Shown here piece after piece: positions 46,329 to 54,499 of a stretch of DNA of 64,000 nucleotides. The stretch's first letter is position 1. Every line of letters starts with the position of its first letter. Source of the DNA: Chloroflexota bacterium (GTDB lineage: Bacteria > Chloroflexota > Anaerolineae > Anaerolineales > VGOW01); the NCBI GenBank assembly GCA_016197225.1, contig JACPWC010000056.1, positions 1 through 64,000 of the forward strand. The letters run 5' to 3'. The notes below the pieces were generated by a model. The model saw nothing but the letters and a program-made list of their open reading frames with translations, was not told where the DNA came from and did no database searches. A program made the translations under genes and the position numbers.

Positions 46329-47990
46329 TCACGAGCCAAGCGCTTCGGCCCGGCGAGTCTTCTTGATGGTCGCTTCGCGCTGGTTGGCAAACTCGGCGGT
46401 GGCGGTGATGAAGGCTTTGAAAAGCGGGTTCGGACGGTTGGGCCGCGAGGTGAACTCGGGGTGGAATTGACTGCCGACCATGAAGGGGTGGTCGGCCACT
46501 TCGCTGATCTCGACCAGGCGGCTGTCGGGTGAGAGGCCGGAGAACACCAACCCCTTCTCAACCAACGGTTGACGATAGGAGTTGTTAAACTCAAATCGGT
46601 GGCGGTGGCGCTCGTACGAAATTTGCTCGACATCGCCATAAGCGGCGGCGGCCTTGGTGCCCGGAACCAGCTTGCACGGATAGATGCCCAACCGCATCGT
46701 GCCGCCCATGTCGGTGATGTCGCGCTGGTCGGCCATCAAGTCAATGATGGCGTGCGCCGTAGAAGAGTCAAATTCGGTGGAGTTGGCATCTTCGTCCCCA
46801 AGCACATAACGGGCAAACTCAATACACATCACCTGCATCCCCAGGCACAGGCCCAGGTAGGGCACTTTCTTTTCGCGCGCCCAGTTGGCGGCCAAAATTT
46901 TGCCCTCAATGCCGCGCTCGCCGAAACCGCCCGGCACCACAATGCCGTCCACGCTCGACAACAAGTCCCAGCCCTTGTCCTTTTCCAAATCCGACGAGTG
47001 CAACCATTCGATCTGCACTTCGCGATTGTTAGCCAGCGCGGCGTGGTTCAGCGCTTCGCGGACGCTCATGTAAGCATCCTGTAGCTCCACGTATTTGCCG
47101 ACGACGGCCACCCGAACCGGCTTCTTCGGGCGGCGGACTTCTTCGATCATGGCCTTCCACGCCGTCCAGTCGGGCGGGTGCAGGGTTTGCAGGCTGAGGC
47201 GGTTCACAATGTACTCGCCCAGGCCGTGCGTCTCAAGGGTGAGCGGCACTTCGTAAGGCACGGGCGTCGTCACCAGCGGAATCACGGCTCGCTCCGGCAC
47301 ATCGCAGAAGAGGGCGATCTTGGCCCGCATGTCGTTCGTCACCGGATAATCGGAGCGGGCAATGATCACGTCCGGGTTGATGCCGATGCCGCGCAATTCG
47401 CGCACCGAGTGCTGGGTGGGCTTGGTCTTGAGTTCATTCGTCGCGCCGATGTGCGGCAGGAGCGTGACGTGAACGTACATTGTGTTCTCGCGGCCCAGGT
47501 CGGAGCGCAGTTGGCGGATGGACTCCAGAAACGGCAGGCTCTCAATGTCGCCCACCGTGCCGCCGACTTCGACAATGACGATCTCTGCGCCCGTCGCTTT
47601 GGACACCAGACCGATGCGCCGTTTGATTTCGTTGGTGATGTGGGGGATGACCTGGATCGTGCCGCCCAGATAGTCGCCCCGGCGCTCGGCGGCGATCACT
47701 TCGGCATATACCTGGCCGGTGGTGACGTTGCACACTTTGCGCAGGTTGATGTCAATGAAGCGTTCGTAGTGGCCCAGGTCGAGATCAGTTTCAGCGCCGT
47801 CTTCGGTGACGAACACTTCGCCGTGCTGGTAAGGCGACATCGTGCCGGGGTCAACATTGATGTAAGGATCGAGCTTCTGAATGGAAACGTTGAGGCCGCG
47901 TTCTCTGAGCATGCGGCCCACAGCCGCGGCGGCCACCCCTTTGCCCACCGAACTGACCACGCCGCCGGTGACGAAGATGTATTTGGTCAT
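46329..47990 (-). CDS. pyrG: CTP synthase
   Basis: This 553-residue enzyme makes CTP from UTP, ATP and glutamine. The N-terminal synthase domain starts KYIFVTGGVVSSVGKGV and has KLDPYINVDPGTMSP. The C-terminal class I glutaminase domain has GGFGERGIEGK and the nucleophile in GLCLGMQ (Cys about 391). The ATG is preceded by GGAGG six bases upstream. Length is typical. Confidence 0.97.
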   Translation of the reverse strand: MTKYIFVTGGVVSSVGKGVAAAAVGRMLRERGLNVSIQKLDPYINVDPGTMSPYQHGEVFVTEDGAETDLDLGHYERFIDINLRKVCNVTTGQVYAEVIAAERRGDYLGGTIQVIPHITNEIKRRIGLVSKATGAEIVIVEVGGTVGDIESLPFLESIRQLRSDLGRENTMYVHVTLLPHIGATNELKTKPTQHSVRELRGIGINPDVIIARSDYPVTNDMRAKIALFCDVPERAVIPLVTTPVPYEVPLTLETHGLGEYIVNRLSLQTLHPPDWTAWKAMIEEVRRPKKPVRVAVVGKYVELQDAYMSVREALNHAALANNREVQIEWLHSSDLEKDKGWDLLSSVDGIVVPGGFGERGIEGKILAANWAREKKVPYLGLCLGMQVMCIEFARYVLGDEDANSTEFDSSTAHAIIDLMADQRDITDMGGTMRLGIYPCKLVPGTKAAAAYGDVEQISYERHRHRFEFNNSYRQPLVEKGLVFSGLSPDSRLVEISEVADHPFMVGSQFHPEFTSRPNRPNPLFKAFITATAEFANQREATIKKTRRAEALGS

Positions 47991-48012
47991 ACTCTATCCT
48001 CCTAATTCCAAG

Positions 48013-48057
48013 AAACGACAAACGTCAAACGACAGAAGCAATTGACGTTTGTCGTTT
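48013..48057. repeat. Perfect inverted repeat upstream of pyrG
   Basis: AAACGACAAACGTCAA (48013-48028) pairs with TTGACGTTTGTCGTTT (48042-48057), 16-bp arms. It lies between the pyrG start and the end of the glycosidase-like gene. Confidence 0.85.
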
Positions 48058-48087
48058 GACTTGGCATGGCCTCCTGCGGGTTACGTT

Positions 48088-49308
48088 TCACTGACCGGCC
48101 ATATAAACCGCCATCGGCACCAGCATGTCGTTGATGTCGAACGTCCGCCAGTCGGGGTTGTTGGAGGTGCCGGCGGTGAAGACGGTGAAGCCGAGCACAT
48201 AGTCATCCTGCCGCAGTTCCGAGTCGTACCAGCTCAACTGGCTCATATAGATTTGCCAGGCGGCCATGTCCCGGTATTGATCCATCGCCTGCCAGTCGCC
48301 GATACACGAGTACCAGCCGTGGCCGCCCTGGCTAAGCGGGCAACCCGCGCCCGCTCCGCCATCAATTCCGGCTTCAGAGATGACCAGCGGAACGACCAGG
48401 CCACGCGGTTTGAGATAGCCTTCGTACCAGTAACGATAGCGCAGCGTGAGCGCCCCGGCGTCCTCCACATGAATGGCGTTAGGGATGCCGCCGTCCACTC
48501 CATATTGCATCACCGGCGACGAATACTCGTGCAGGGTGAGAATGCCGCCACAGCGTTGAACAGCCTCGATGGCCGGGATGAAGTAGGCGATGTCGGGGTA
48601 TTCGGGTTTGCCGGCGCTGAAGCCGCCGATGGCGGCCTTGAGGCCGAGCGCCTGCATTTGGCAAGCGCGCTCGGCTTCAAAGGCGGCGTACCATTTCCAC
48701 TGGTCTGGCGTGCTGGGCGGGAACTCGTTCCAGCCTTCCCAGTAATCCACGCCGGGGTTGGAGAGATATTCGCCAAGATAGAGGTTGATGAAATCGCGAG
48801 CAAAGTCGGCGGGGTTGGGATATTGCGACGGGTCTTTGCCGTCGAGAACGTCGCGGTTGGGGACGTTGGAGTAACGGCCAATGGTGATCGTCTGCGGAGA
48901 GATTTGTTTGACTTCAGCCAGCCAGCCGTGATTATCTACGGCTTTGACGACGCGCGGTTTGACCCGGCGGATAAATTCCATGATGCGCGAATCGTCGCTG
49001 AACAGGACATGAATGCCCATTTTGCTATTGCCGGGCGCGGCCAGTTCAGGCGGCCAGGGGTCTTGGGTTGGCTCCGGCGTGGGCGGCACGGGTGTGGGCG
49101 GGGCCGGGGCTTGCGTGTCTGGAATTTGGGTGGGGGCTGTGGTCGGCGCGGGGGTGGCTGTGGGCGCAACAATAGTGTCGGTTGCCCCAACAGTGACGGC
49201 CACCCTCTGAGTGGGCGCGGGAGTCAGGGTGACCAGATAGGGAGTCGGGTCAGAGCCGAGTCCGCAGGCAGTCAATAACAAAGCAAAGCACAGAATCCAC
49301 TTACGCAT
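48088..49308 (-). CDS. Lipoprotein with glycoside-hydrolase-like TIM-barrel domain
   Basis: This 406-residue protein has a lipobox LLTAC (Cys about 15), a long Pro/Thr/Ala linker to about residue 88, then a catalytic-type domain. WEGWNEFPPS (about 193) resembles the acid/base N-E pair, and PLVISEAGIDGG (about 310) the nucleophile Glu of clan A glycosidases (GH5/GH39 type). Both would act outside the cell on glycans. The substrate cannot be told. It is the only carbohydrate-active candidate of its kind in the window. Confidence 0.7.
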   Translation of the reverse strand: MRKWILCFALLLTACGLGSDPTPYLVTLTPAPTQRVAVTVGATDTIVAPTATPAPTTAPTQIPDTQAPAPPTPVPPTPEPTQDPWPPELAAPGNSKMGIHVLFSDDSRIMEFIRRVKPRVVKAVDNHGWLAEVKQISPQTITIGRYSNVPNRDVLDGKDPSQYPNPADFARDFINLYLGEYLSNPGVDYWEGWNEFPPSTPDQWKWYAAFEAERACQMQALGLKAAIGGFSAGKPEYPDIAYFIPAIEAVQRCGGILTLHEYSSPVMQYGVDGGIPNAIHVEDAGALTLRYRYWYEGYLKPRGLVVPLVISEAGIDGGAGAGCPLSQGGHGWYSCIGDWQAMDQYRDMAAWQIYMSQLSWYDSELRQDDYVLGFTVFTAGTSNNPDWRTFDINDMLVPMAVYMAGQ

Positions 49309-49329
49309 ATTTTGATCTCATATAAAAGA

Positions 49330-49365
49330 GATGGGGAGAGGGCTTCTTCAGCCGCTCTCCCCATC
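49330..49365 (-). terminator. Terminator after the roadblock gene
   Basis: GATGGGGAGAG (49330-49340) pairs with CTCTCCCCATC (49355-49365), with TCTTTTATA following on the minus strand. Confidence 0.75.
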
Positions 49366-49393
49366 AAGAAAGCTCACGTGTCCAAGAGAAACG

Positions 49394-49777
49394 TCATACG
49401 AGCTTGGCCAGGTCTTCGGCGGCGCGCCTCATGTCGAGCAACACCATACCTAATCTGGCTTGTTCGCGGCATAGTACGGTAAGCACAGCTTCTTCACCAA
49501 CCGAGAGGACGAAGACATGGCCTTTGTCGCCGTGAATGTAAACCTGCTCCAGTGCTTTGCGGCCAAGCTCGGTTGAGATGCGTTCGCCCAGCGAGAGCAT
49601 GGCGGCAGACATGGCGGCGACGCGATCTTCTTCGATGCCCGGCGGCAGGGCTGAAGCCATGGTCAAACCGTCCACGCTGACCATAGCCGAGGCTTCAATA
49701 TCCGGCGTGCTGATTTGCATTTCACGAAGGCGGGAGACCATTTGCTCGGTGCGCGATTTACCAGTGGGGTTGGCCAT
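49394..49777 (-). CDS. Roadblock/LC7-domain protein
   Basis: This 127-residue single-domain protein has the alpha-beta layout of roadblock/LC7 proteins: AMVSVDGLTMASALP, RVAAMSAAMLSLGERISTEL, QVYIHGDKGHVFVLSVG and VLTVLCREQARLGMVLLDMRRA. In bacteria these often regulate small Ras-like GTPases (MglB type) in polarity or signalling. No GTPase gene is adjacent. TATAGT at 49813-49818 on the minus strand is a likely -10. Confidence 0.85.
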   Translation of the reverse strand: MANPTGKSRTEQMVSRLREMQISTPDIEASAMVSVDGLTMASALPPGIEEDRVAAMSAAMLSLGERISTELGRKALEQVYIHGDKGHVFVLSVGEEAVLTVLCREQARLGMVLLDMRRAAEDLAKLV

Positions 49778-49992
49778 AGAATGTCCTCTCAGCGAAGGTC
49801 ATGACGGCGGTGACTATACCACAAGAAAAAAGGCGGTGCAACTTTCAGGCGCCACGCGCCACGAGTAATATTCACTTTACCTTGCCTCGGACGACCGAAT
49901 CGAAAAACGGGAGAGCCGAAAACCTAAACCCGGCTGGCAGGTAAAACTGGCATTTGACGAGGCAGAAGCCACAATTGCGGTAAACTCTAGGC

Positions 49993-51207
49993 GTGCCTCT
50001 TCCACTTCAAATCGTCATCGTCGGCGGTGGGGCCGCCGGTTTCTTTGCCGCCATCACCGCCGCCGAAGCCGACCTTCACCACCGCATCCTCCTGCTCGAA
50101 AAAAGCAAACACCTGCTGGCCAAAGTCCGCATCTCCGGCGGCGGACGGTGCAACGTCACCCACGCCTGCTTCGACCCGGTAGCCCTGATTCAAAACTACC
50201 CTCGCGGTGGCGCGGCTCTGCGCGGCCCCCTCACCCGCTTCCAGCCGCAAGACACCATTGACTGGTTTGCCGCGCGCGGCGCGCGCCTCAAAACCGAAGC
50301 CGATGGCCGCATCTTTCCCGTCAGCGACAAGTCGCAAACCATCATTGATTGCCTGATGAATTCGGCGGCAAAGGCCAGGGTTGAGATTCAAACCGAAGTT
50401 AGCATCGAGACGATCACGCACAGCAACGCCGGGTTCCTGCTCCGCCTGAAGAACGGCGAGAGCTTACGCGCCGACCGTCTGTTGTTGGCGACCGGCAATA
50501 ACCGCCACGGCCAGGCGTGGGCGGCGAGCCTGGGGCACACCCTTGCCCCGCTCGTGCCCTCCCTGTTCACCTTCAACATCGAAGATGTGCGCCTCGCCGG
50601 GCTGGCGGGCGTTGCGGTGGCCCAAGCTCAATTGACGCTTGGCCCGCTGACTCAGACCGGGCCGACTCTGATCACCCACTGGGGCCTCAGCGGCCCGGCG
50701 GTGCTCAAACTCTCGGCCTGGGGCGCAAGGCTGTTGCACGACTGCGGCTACAACGCCGAACTCAAGATTAACTGGCTACCGGATTTCGACGAGAGCGAAC
50801 TTCTGGAAAAATTGACGGCGACCAGGGCCGAACATCCCAAACGGCTCGTCGTCAACCACTCACCGTTTCCTCTGCCGGCCCGGCTCTGGGAGCGGTTGGC
50901 CGCCGCCGCCGGGGTGGCGGCCAATCTTCGATGGGCCGGGTTGTCGAAGCAAGCCACCGGCGCGCTGATCGATCAACTGCGGCGTGGATCGTATCAAATC
51001 ACCGGCAAAAGCACATTTAAAGAAGAGTTCGTGACGTGTGGCGGCGTCAATCTGGGCGAAGTCAACTTCAAGACGATGGAAAGCCGCCTCTGCCCGGGGC
51101 TGTACTTCGCCGGCGAAGTGTTGGACATTGACGGCGTGACGGGCGGCTTCAACTTTCAGAGCGCGTGGACGACCGCCTGGCTGGCCGGGAAGGCGATGGC
51201 GCTTTGA
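49993..51207 (+). CDS. HI0933/BaiN-family flavoprotein
   Basis: This 404-residue FAD-dependent oxidoreductase-like protein has an N-terminal dinucleotide motif VGGGAAGFFAAI (about 8-19), SGGGRCNVTH (about 48-57), THWGLSGPAVL (about 230) and the C-terminal GLYFAGEVLDIDGVTGGFNFQSAW typical of the family. Its natural substrate is poorly defined. It starts at GTG 49993, six bases after TAAACT, a possible -10 box for a leaderless message. Confidence 0.88.
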   Translation: MPLPLQIVIVGGGAAGFFAAITAAEADLHHRILLLEKSKHLLAKVRISGGGRCNVTHACFDPVALIQNYPRGGAALRGPLTRFQPQDTIDWFAARGARLKTEADGRIFPVSDKSQTIIDCLMNSAAKARVEIQTEVSIETITHSNAGFLLRLKNGESLRADRLLLATGNNRHGQAWAASLGHTLAPLVPSLFTFNIEDVRLAGLAGVAVAQAQLTLGPLTQTGPTLITHWGLSGPAVLKLSAWGARLLHDCGYNAELKINWLPDFDESELLEKLTATRAEHPKRLVVNHSPFPLPARLWERLAAAAGVAANLRWAGLSKQATGALIDQLRRGSYQITGKSTFKEEFVTCGGVNLGEVNFKTMESRLCPGLYFAGEVLDIDGVTGGFNFQSAWTTAWLAGKAMAL

Positions 51208-51296
51208 GTGTTCTTATCTATTCCTAACTTGTAACTGTCACCAATCGCGACTAATATTGATTGAAATTGTCTTATTCTCTCAGGAGGAGAATGTCT

Positions 51297-51647
51297 ATGA
51301 GCCGACCCACGCTTCGCAACGTTATTGTTGTTCTCACCCTCGCCACCGCCGCTATTCACCTCTACCTCAATTTTAACGCGGGCAAGTTTGTGCCACAACC
51401 GGCCTTCATTGCCAACTTCATCGGTTACATCGCCCTCCTGGTCGCCTTCTTCAAGTGGGTGAACCTGCCGTTCCTCAAAGGGCGCGAGAAACCCCTGTGG
51501 TACGCTTTCATGGGTTACGCCGCCCTCACCATCGTCGCCTATTTTGCCGTCAACGGCGCGAAAAGCTTCTCCAATCCGATTGGGCTGGCCGACAAAGCCA
51601 TCGAAGTCCTGCTCATCGTCGCCCTCTGGCTCCACAAAGAAAACTGA
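51297..51647 (+). CDS. Small membrane protein of unknown function
   Basis: This 116-residue protein has about four membrane helices (NVIVVLTLATAAIHLYLN, FIGYIALLVAFFKW, LWYAFMGYAALTIVAYFAV, IEVLLIVALWL). AGGAGG lies nine bases before the ATG at 51297; an ATG at 51291 is too close to it. It is followed closely by ribA. Family not recognised; it looks DoxX-like in layout but lacks a clear signature. Confidence 0.7.
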   Translation: MSRPTLRNVIVVLTLATAAIHLYLNFNAGKFVPQPAFIANFIGYIALLVAFFKWVNLPFLKGREKPLWYAFMGYAALTIVAYFAVNGAKSFSNPIGLADKAIEVLLIVALWLHKEN

Positions 51648-51662
51648 GGCGCGCCATCCACC

Positions 51663-52268
51663 ATGCTAACGCCACTCATCGTCACGCGGATGGTCTCCGC
51701 CCGAATTCCGACTGACGAGGGCGAGTTTGAACTCGCCCTTTACCTGAGCAGCCACGACGACAAAGAACACCTTGCCCTCTCTTACGGTGACGCACGCGAC
51801 GCCGACGATCTCCTCGTGCGCGTGCATTCCGAATGCTTCACCGGCGACGTGCTCGGCTCGCGCCGTTGCGACTGCGGCGAACAACTTCACCGTGCCATGC
51901 GTCTCATCGCCGACGCCGGGCGCGGCCTCATCCTCTACCTGCGGCAAGAGGGGCGCGGCATCGGCCTGCTCAACAAACTCCATGCCTACAACTTGCAGGA
52001 TCAGGGCTACGACACGGTCGAAGCCAATCTCGCCCTCGGCCACCAGGCCGACGAGCGCGACTATGGCATTGCCGCCCTCATTCTCAAAGACCTCAACATC
52101 CGCTCCATTCGCCTTCTCACCAACAACCCGCACAAAATGGAAAGCCTGCAACAGCTTGGCGTCCAGCTCACCAGTCGCGTGCCAATCCCGGCTGATGTCA
52201 ACCCCGACAACGCCTACTACCTGCGCACCAAAGTGGAGCGGATGCGCCACTTGCTGACGTTGGGCTAA
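51663..52268 (+). CDS. ribA: GTP cyclohydrolase II (RibA domain only)
   Basis: This 201-residue enzyme opens GTP to 2,5-diamino-6-ribosylamino-pyrimidinone phosphate, normally the first step to riboflavin. Zinc ligands lie in HSECFTGDVLGSRRCDCG (about 55-72), the active site in RQEGRGIGL (about 94-102), and TNNPHKMESL is typical. It lacks the RibB part common in bacterial fusions. It heads a plus-strand series with a RibD-type reductase, an MDR dehydrogenase, a PTPS-like gene and a GT4, not with ribBEH, so it may feed another pathway. Confidence 0.92.
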   Translation: MLTPLIVTRMVSARIPTDEGEFELALYLSSHDDKEHLALSYGDARDADDLLVRVHSECFTGDVLGSRRCDCGEQLHRAMRLIADAGRGLILYLRQEGRGIGLLNKLHAYNLQDQGYDTVEANLALGHQADERDYGIAALILKDLNIRSIRLLTNNPHKMESLQQLGVQLTSRVPIPADVNPDNAYYLRTKVERMRHLLTLG

Positions 52269-52274
52269 AGCCCG

Positions 52275-52321
52275 GCCCGACCTCACAGGTCTTCGCGAAG
52301 CGGACCTGTGAGGTCTGGCCG
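52275..52321. repeat. Palindromic repeat, ACCTCACAGG family
   Basis: GACCTCACAGGTC (52280-52292) faces GACCTGTGAGGTC (52304-52316), 13-bp arms with outer GGCC bases. A closely related palindrome is inside the GT4 gene at 54928-54961. Confidence 0.8.
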
Positions 52322-52330
52322 GGGGCAACA

Positions 52331-52960
52331 ATGATCCGCCCCCTCATCACCCTCAGCTACGCCCAAAGCGTGGATGGAAGCATCGCCGCCGCGCCCGGCC
52401 AGCCGCTCACCCTCAGCGGCCCGGAAGCGATGAAGCTGACGCATGAACTTCGCGCTAGTCACGACGCCATCCTCGTCGGCATTGGCACGGTACTGGCCGA
52501 CAACCCGCGCCTCAATGTTCGACTCGCTTCCGGCCCCCAGCCTCAGCCCGTCGTGCTCGACAGCCACTTGCGCTTTCCGCTCAACGCAAATCTGCTGAAC
52601 CATCCCAAGCCGCCCATCATCGCCGCCGCCGATCACGCCGACGCGCAACTTCAGGCCGCACTCGAGTTGGCCGGCGCAAAAGTGATTCGCTTCCCCACCA
52701 GTGACGGCGGCCACGTCCAACTTCCGGCCCTGCTGGCGTGGCTGTCCCAAACCGGAATCAAAAGCCTCATGGTCGAAGGCGGCAGTGGCGTCATCACCAG
52801 CTTTCTCTCAGCGCGGTTGGTGGATCGTGTCATCATCACCATCGCCCCGCGCTTCGTCGGCGGATTGCGAGCCGTGAGCGCCCCATGTGATCTGGCGCTA
52901 CGCAACGTGACGTATCGAACGCTCGGCGCAGATTTGATTGTGGAAGCCGACACTGTTTGA
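52331..52960 (+). CDS. RibD C-terminal (DHFR-like) reductase
   Basis: This 209-residue reductase domain has TLSYAQSVDGSIAA, SHDAILVGIGTVLADNPRLNVR (about 43-64) and SLMVEGGSGVITSFL (about 146-160). The deaminase half of RibD is absent. In archaeal and fungal Rib7 such proteins reduce the ribosyl chain of the RibA product with NADPH. Here it sits next to ribA. Its stop overlaps the next ATG (TGATG). Confidence 0.88.
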   Translation: MIRPLITLSYAQSVDGSIAAAPGQPLTLSGPEAMKLTHELRASHDAILVGIGTVLADNPRLNVRLASGPQPQPVVLDSHLRFPLNANLLNHPKPPIIAAADHADAQLQAALELAGAKVIRFPTSDGGHVQLPALLAWLSQTGIKSLMVEGGSGVITSFLSARLVDRVIITIAPRFVGGLRAVSAPCDLALRNVTYRTLGADLIVEADTV

Positions 52961-53943
52961 TGGGGCGCTCTCTTTTTTTCACCGCCCCGCATCGCGTGGA
53001 AGTGCGCGAGGAAACGGTGAGGCCGCCGCTCGCCGGGGAAGTTTGGGTGGAGTGCATTGCTTCCGCTATTAGCCCCGGCACTGAGATGCTCGTCTATCGC
53101 GGGCAAGCGCCGACAGAGTTGGCCGTTGATGAAACCATCAGCGCCCTCCCCGGCTCGTTCGGCTTCCCGTTGAAATACGGTTACGCCGCCGTTGGCCGCG
53201 TGAGTCAGCTTGGCTCGAACGTGGATGCATCGTGGCTCAACCGGCTCGTCTTCGCCTTCAACCCGCACGAGTCGCATTTCGTCGCCAACGTCGCCAACCT
53301 GCTCCCCGTGCCCGCCGAGGTTGACCCCGACACCGCTCTCTTCCTGCCGAACATGGAAACGGCGGTCAATTTTTTGCACGACGGCGCGCCGCTGGTTGGC
53401 GAACACGTTGCCGTGTTTGGGCAAGGCATCGTCGGCTTACTAACCACGGCCCTGCTAGCCCGCATCCCTCTTAACAGCCTGACCACGTTTGATCACTACT
53501 CACTTCGCCGCGAAACGTCGCGCAGGCTCGGCGCTCATGCCAGCCTTGATCCTTCAAAGCCGGTTGACCTGCAAACCGATCTCACTTACGAACTCTCCGG
53601 CTCGCCCGCCGCGCTCGATCAGGCCATAGCCGCCACCGGTTTCGATGGGCGAGTCATCATCGGCTCGTGGTACGGCCAAAAACGCGCCGACTTGAATCTA
53701 GGCGGGCGCTTTCATCGTAGTCGAATCCGGTTGATAAGCAGTCAGGTCAGCACCCTTGCGCCAGAACTGTCGGGCCGCTGGACGAAAGCCCGGCGGCTGG
53801 AGGTGGCCTGGCAAATGTTGCGCGAGGTGAAACCGGCTCATCTCATCACCCACCGCTTCCCATTCGACGAGGCGGCCAAAGCCTACGAATTGATTGACCA
53901 GCATCCCGACACTTGCATCCAGGTCATTTTGAGCTATCAATAG
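52960..53943 (+). CDS. Zinc-type MDR dehydrogenase-like protein
   Basis: This 327-residue medium-chain dehydrogenase/reductase has an N-terminal GroES-like part (VWVECIASAISPGTEMLVYRG), FPLKYGYAAVGRVSQLG, and a Rossmann part (EHVAVFGQGIVGLLTTALL, about 143-160). The usual catalytic zinc Cys is replaced by the SPGTE pattern seen in a subgroup of MDR proteins. ATG 52960 overlaps the preceding stop. The substrate is unknown; position suggests the product of the pterin-like pathway. Confidence 0.82.
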   Translation: MGRSLFFTAPHRVEVREETVRPPLAGEVWVECIASAISPGTEMLVYRGQAPTELAVDETISALPGSFGFPLKYGYAAVGRVSQLGSNVDASWLNRLVFAFNPHESHFVANVANLLPVPAEVDPDTALFLPNMETAVNFLHDGAPLVGEHVAVFGQGIVGLLTTALLARIPLNSLTTFDHYSLRRETSRRLGAHASLDPSKPVDLQTDLTYELSGSPAALDQAIAATGFDGRVIIGSWYGQKRADLNLGGRFHRSRIRLISSQVSTLAPELSGRWTKARRLEVAWQMLREVKPAHLITHRFPFDEAAKAYELIDQHPDTCIQVILSYQ

Positions 53944-54012
53944 GGTCAACGGATTGAACAGATTGAACGAATTTTTATAATCATCCGTTGAATACGTTCA
54001 ATCCGTTGACCC
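53943..54012. repeat. Palindromic repeat, GTCAACGGATTGAAC family
   Basis: GGGTCAACGGATTGAAC (53943-53959) is the perfect complement of GTTCAATCCGTTGACCC (53996-54012), 17-bp arms. It begins at the stop codon of the MDR gene. GATTGAACG words repeat inside. Confidence 0.88.
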
Positions 54013-54027
54013 AAAGAGGGGAACTTC

Positions 54028-54438
54028 ATGTATACAGTTGCAGTCAAGCGTGACTTCGTCGCCCAACACTACCTTGTCGGCGGCGACTGGGGGCCGGAGA
54101 ACCAGAGGCACTCGCATCACTACGTCATTGAACTCCAACTCGAAGGCGACGGGCTTGACCAACACGGCTACCTGGTTGACATTGTGGACATCGAGAAGCA
54201 CCTGAACTCGCTCGTGGCTTACTACCGCGACCAGACTCTCAACGACCTGCCGGAGTTCAGCGGCCTCAACCCCAGCGTCGAACACTTCTCGCGCATCCTG
54301 TGCCAAACGCTGGCGGCCCGCATCAAAGCCGAGACGCTGACAGCGGTGACGGTGAAGGTGTGGGAAAACGAGATTGCCTGGGCGGCTTGCAAGTTAGCAG
54401 TCAACAGTAAGCAGAGGGCAGTAGGCAGACGGCAGTAG
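54028..54438 (+). CDS. 6-pyruvoyl-tetrahydropterin synthase/QueD-like protein
   Basis: This 136-residue protein has the T-fold of PTPS/QueD. The zinc His residues fit AQHYL and HSHHY (about 13 and 28-30), and YLVDIVDIEKHL and ENEIAWAA (catalytic Glu) are present. The catalytic Cys that stands before the HGH motif in QueD is absent (GDWGPENQRHSHHY). AGAGGGG precedes the ATG. The last 15 residues or so (AVNSKQRAVGRRQ) are read from a CAGTAGGCAG repeat, so the native C-terminus was probably shorter. Confidence 0.8.
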   Translation: MYTVAVKRDFVAQHYLVGGDWGPENQRHSHHYVIELQLEGDGLDQHGYLVDIVDIEKHLNSLVAYYRDQTLNDLPEFSGLNPSVEHFSRILCQTLAARIKAETLTAVTVKVWENEIAWAACKLAVNSKQRAVGRRQ

Positions 54439-54495
54439 GCAGTCAAAAGCGAACACTGTTTACTGATTACTGTTTACTGTTTACTGCCTACTGGC
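54404..54495. repeat. Low-complexity repeat (CAGTA/TACTG words) overlapping the PTPS-like gene end
   Basis: GCAGTCAACAGTAAGCAG, GGCAGTAGGCAG and GGCAGTAGGCAGTC words on the left face GTTTACTGATTACTG, GTTTACTG and CTGCCTACTG on the right. The stop codon at 54436-54438 lies inside it. Confidence 0.7.
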
Positions 54496-54499
54496 AAAT

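Noticed and set aside
48049-49278. A 409-codon open frame opposite the glycosidase-like lipoprotein gene
   Set aside because: The minus-strand gene has a signal peptide, lipobox and catalytic-type motifs. The plus frame has none, and its Gly-rich end mirrors the Pro/Thr linker.
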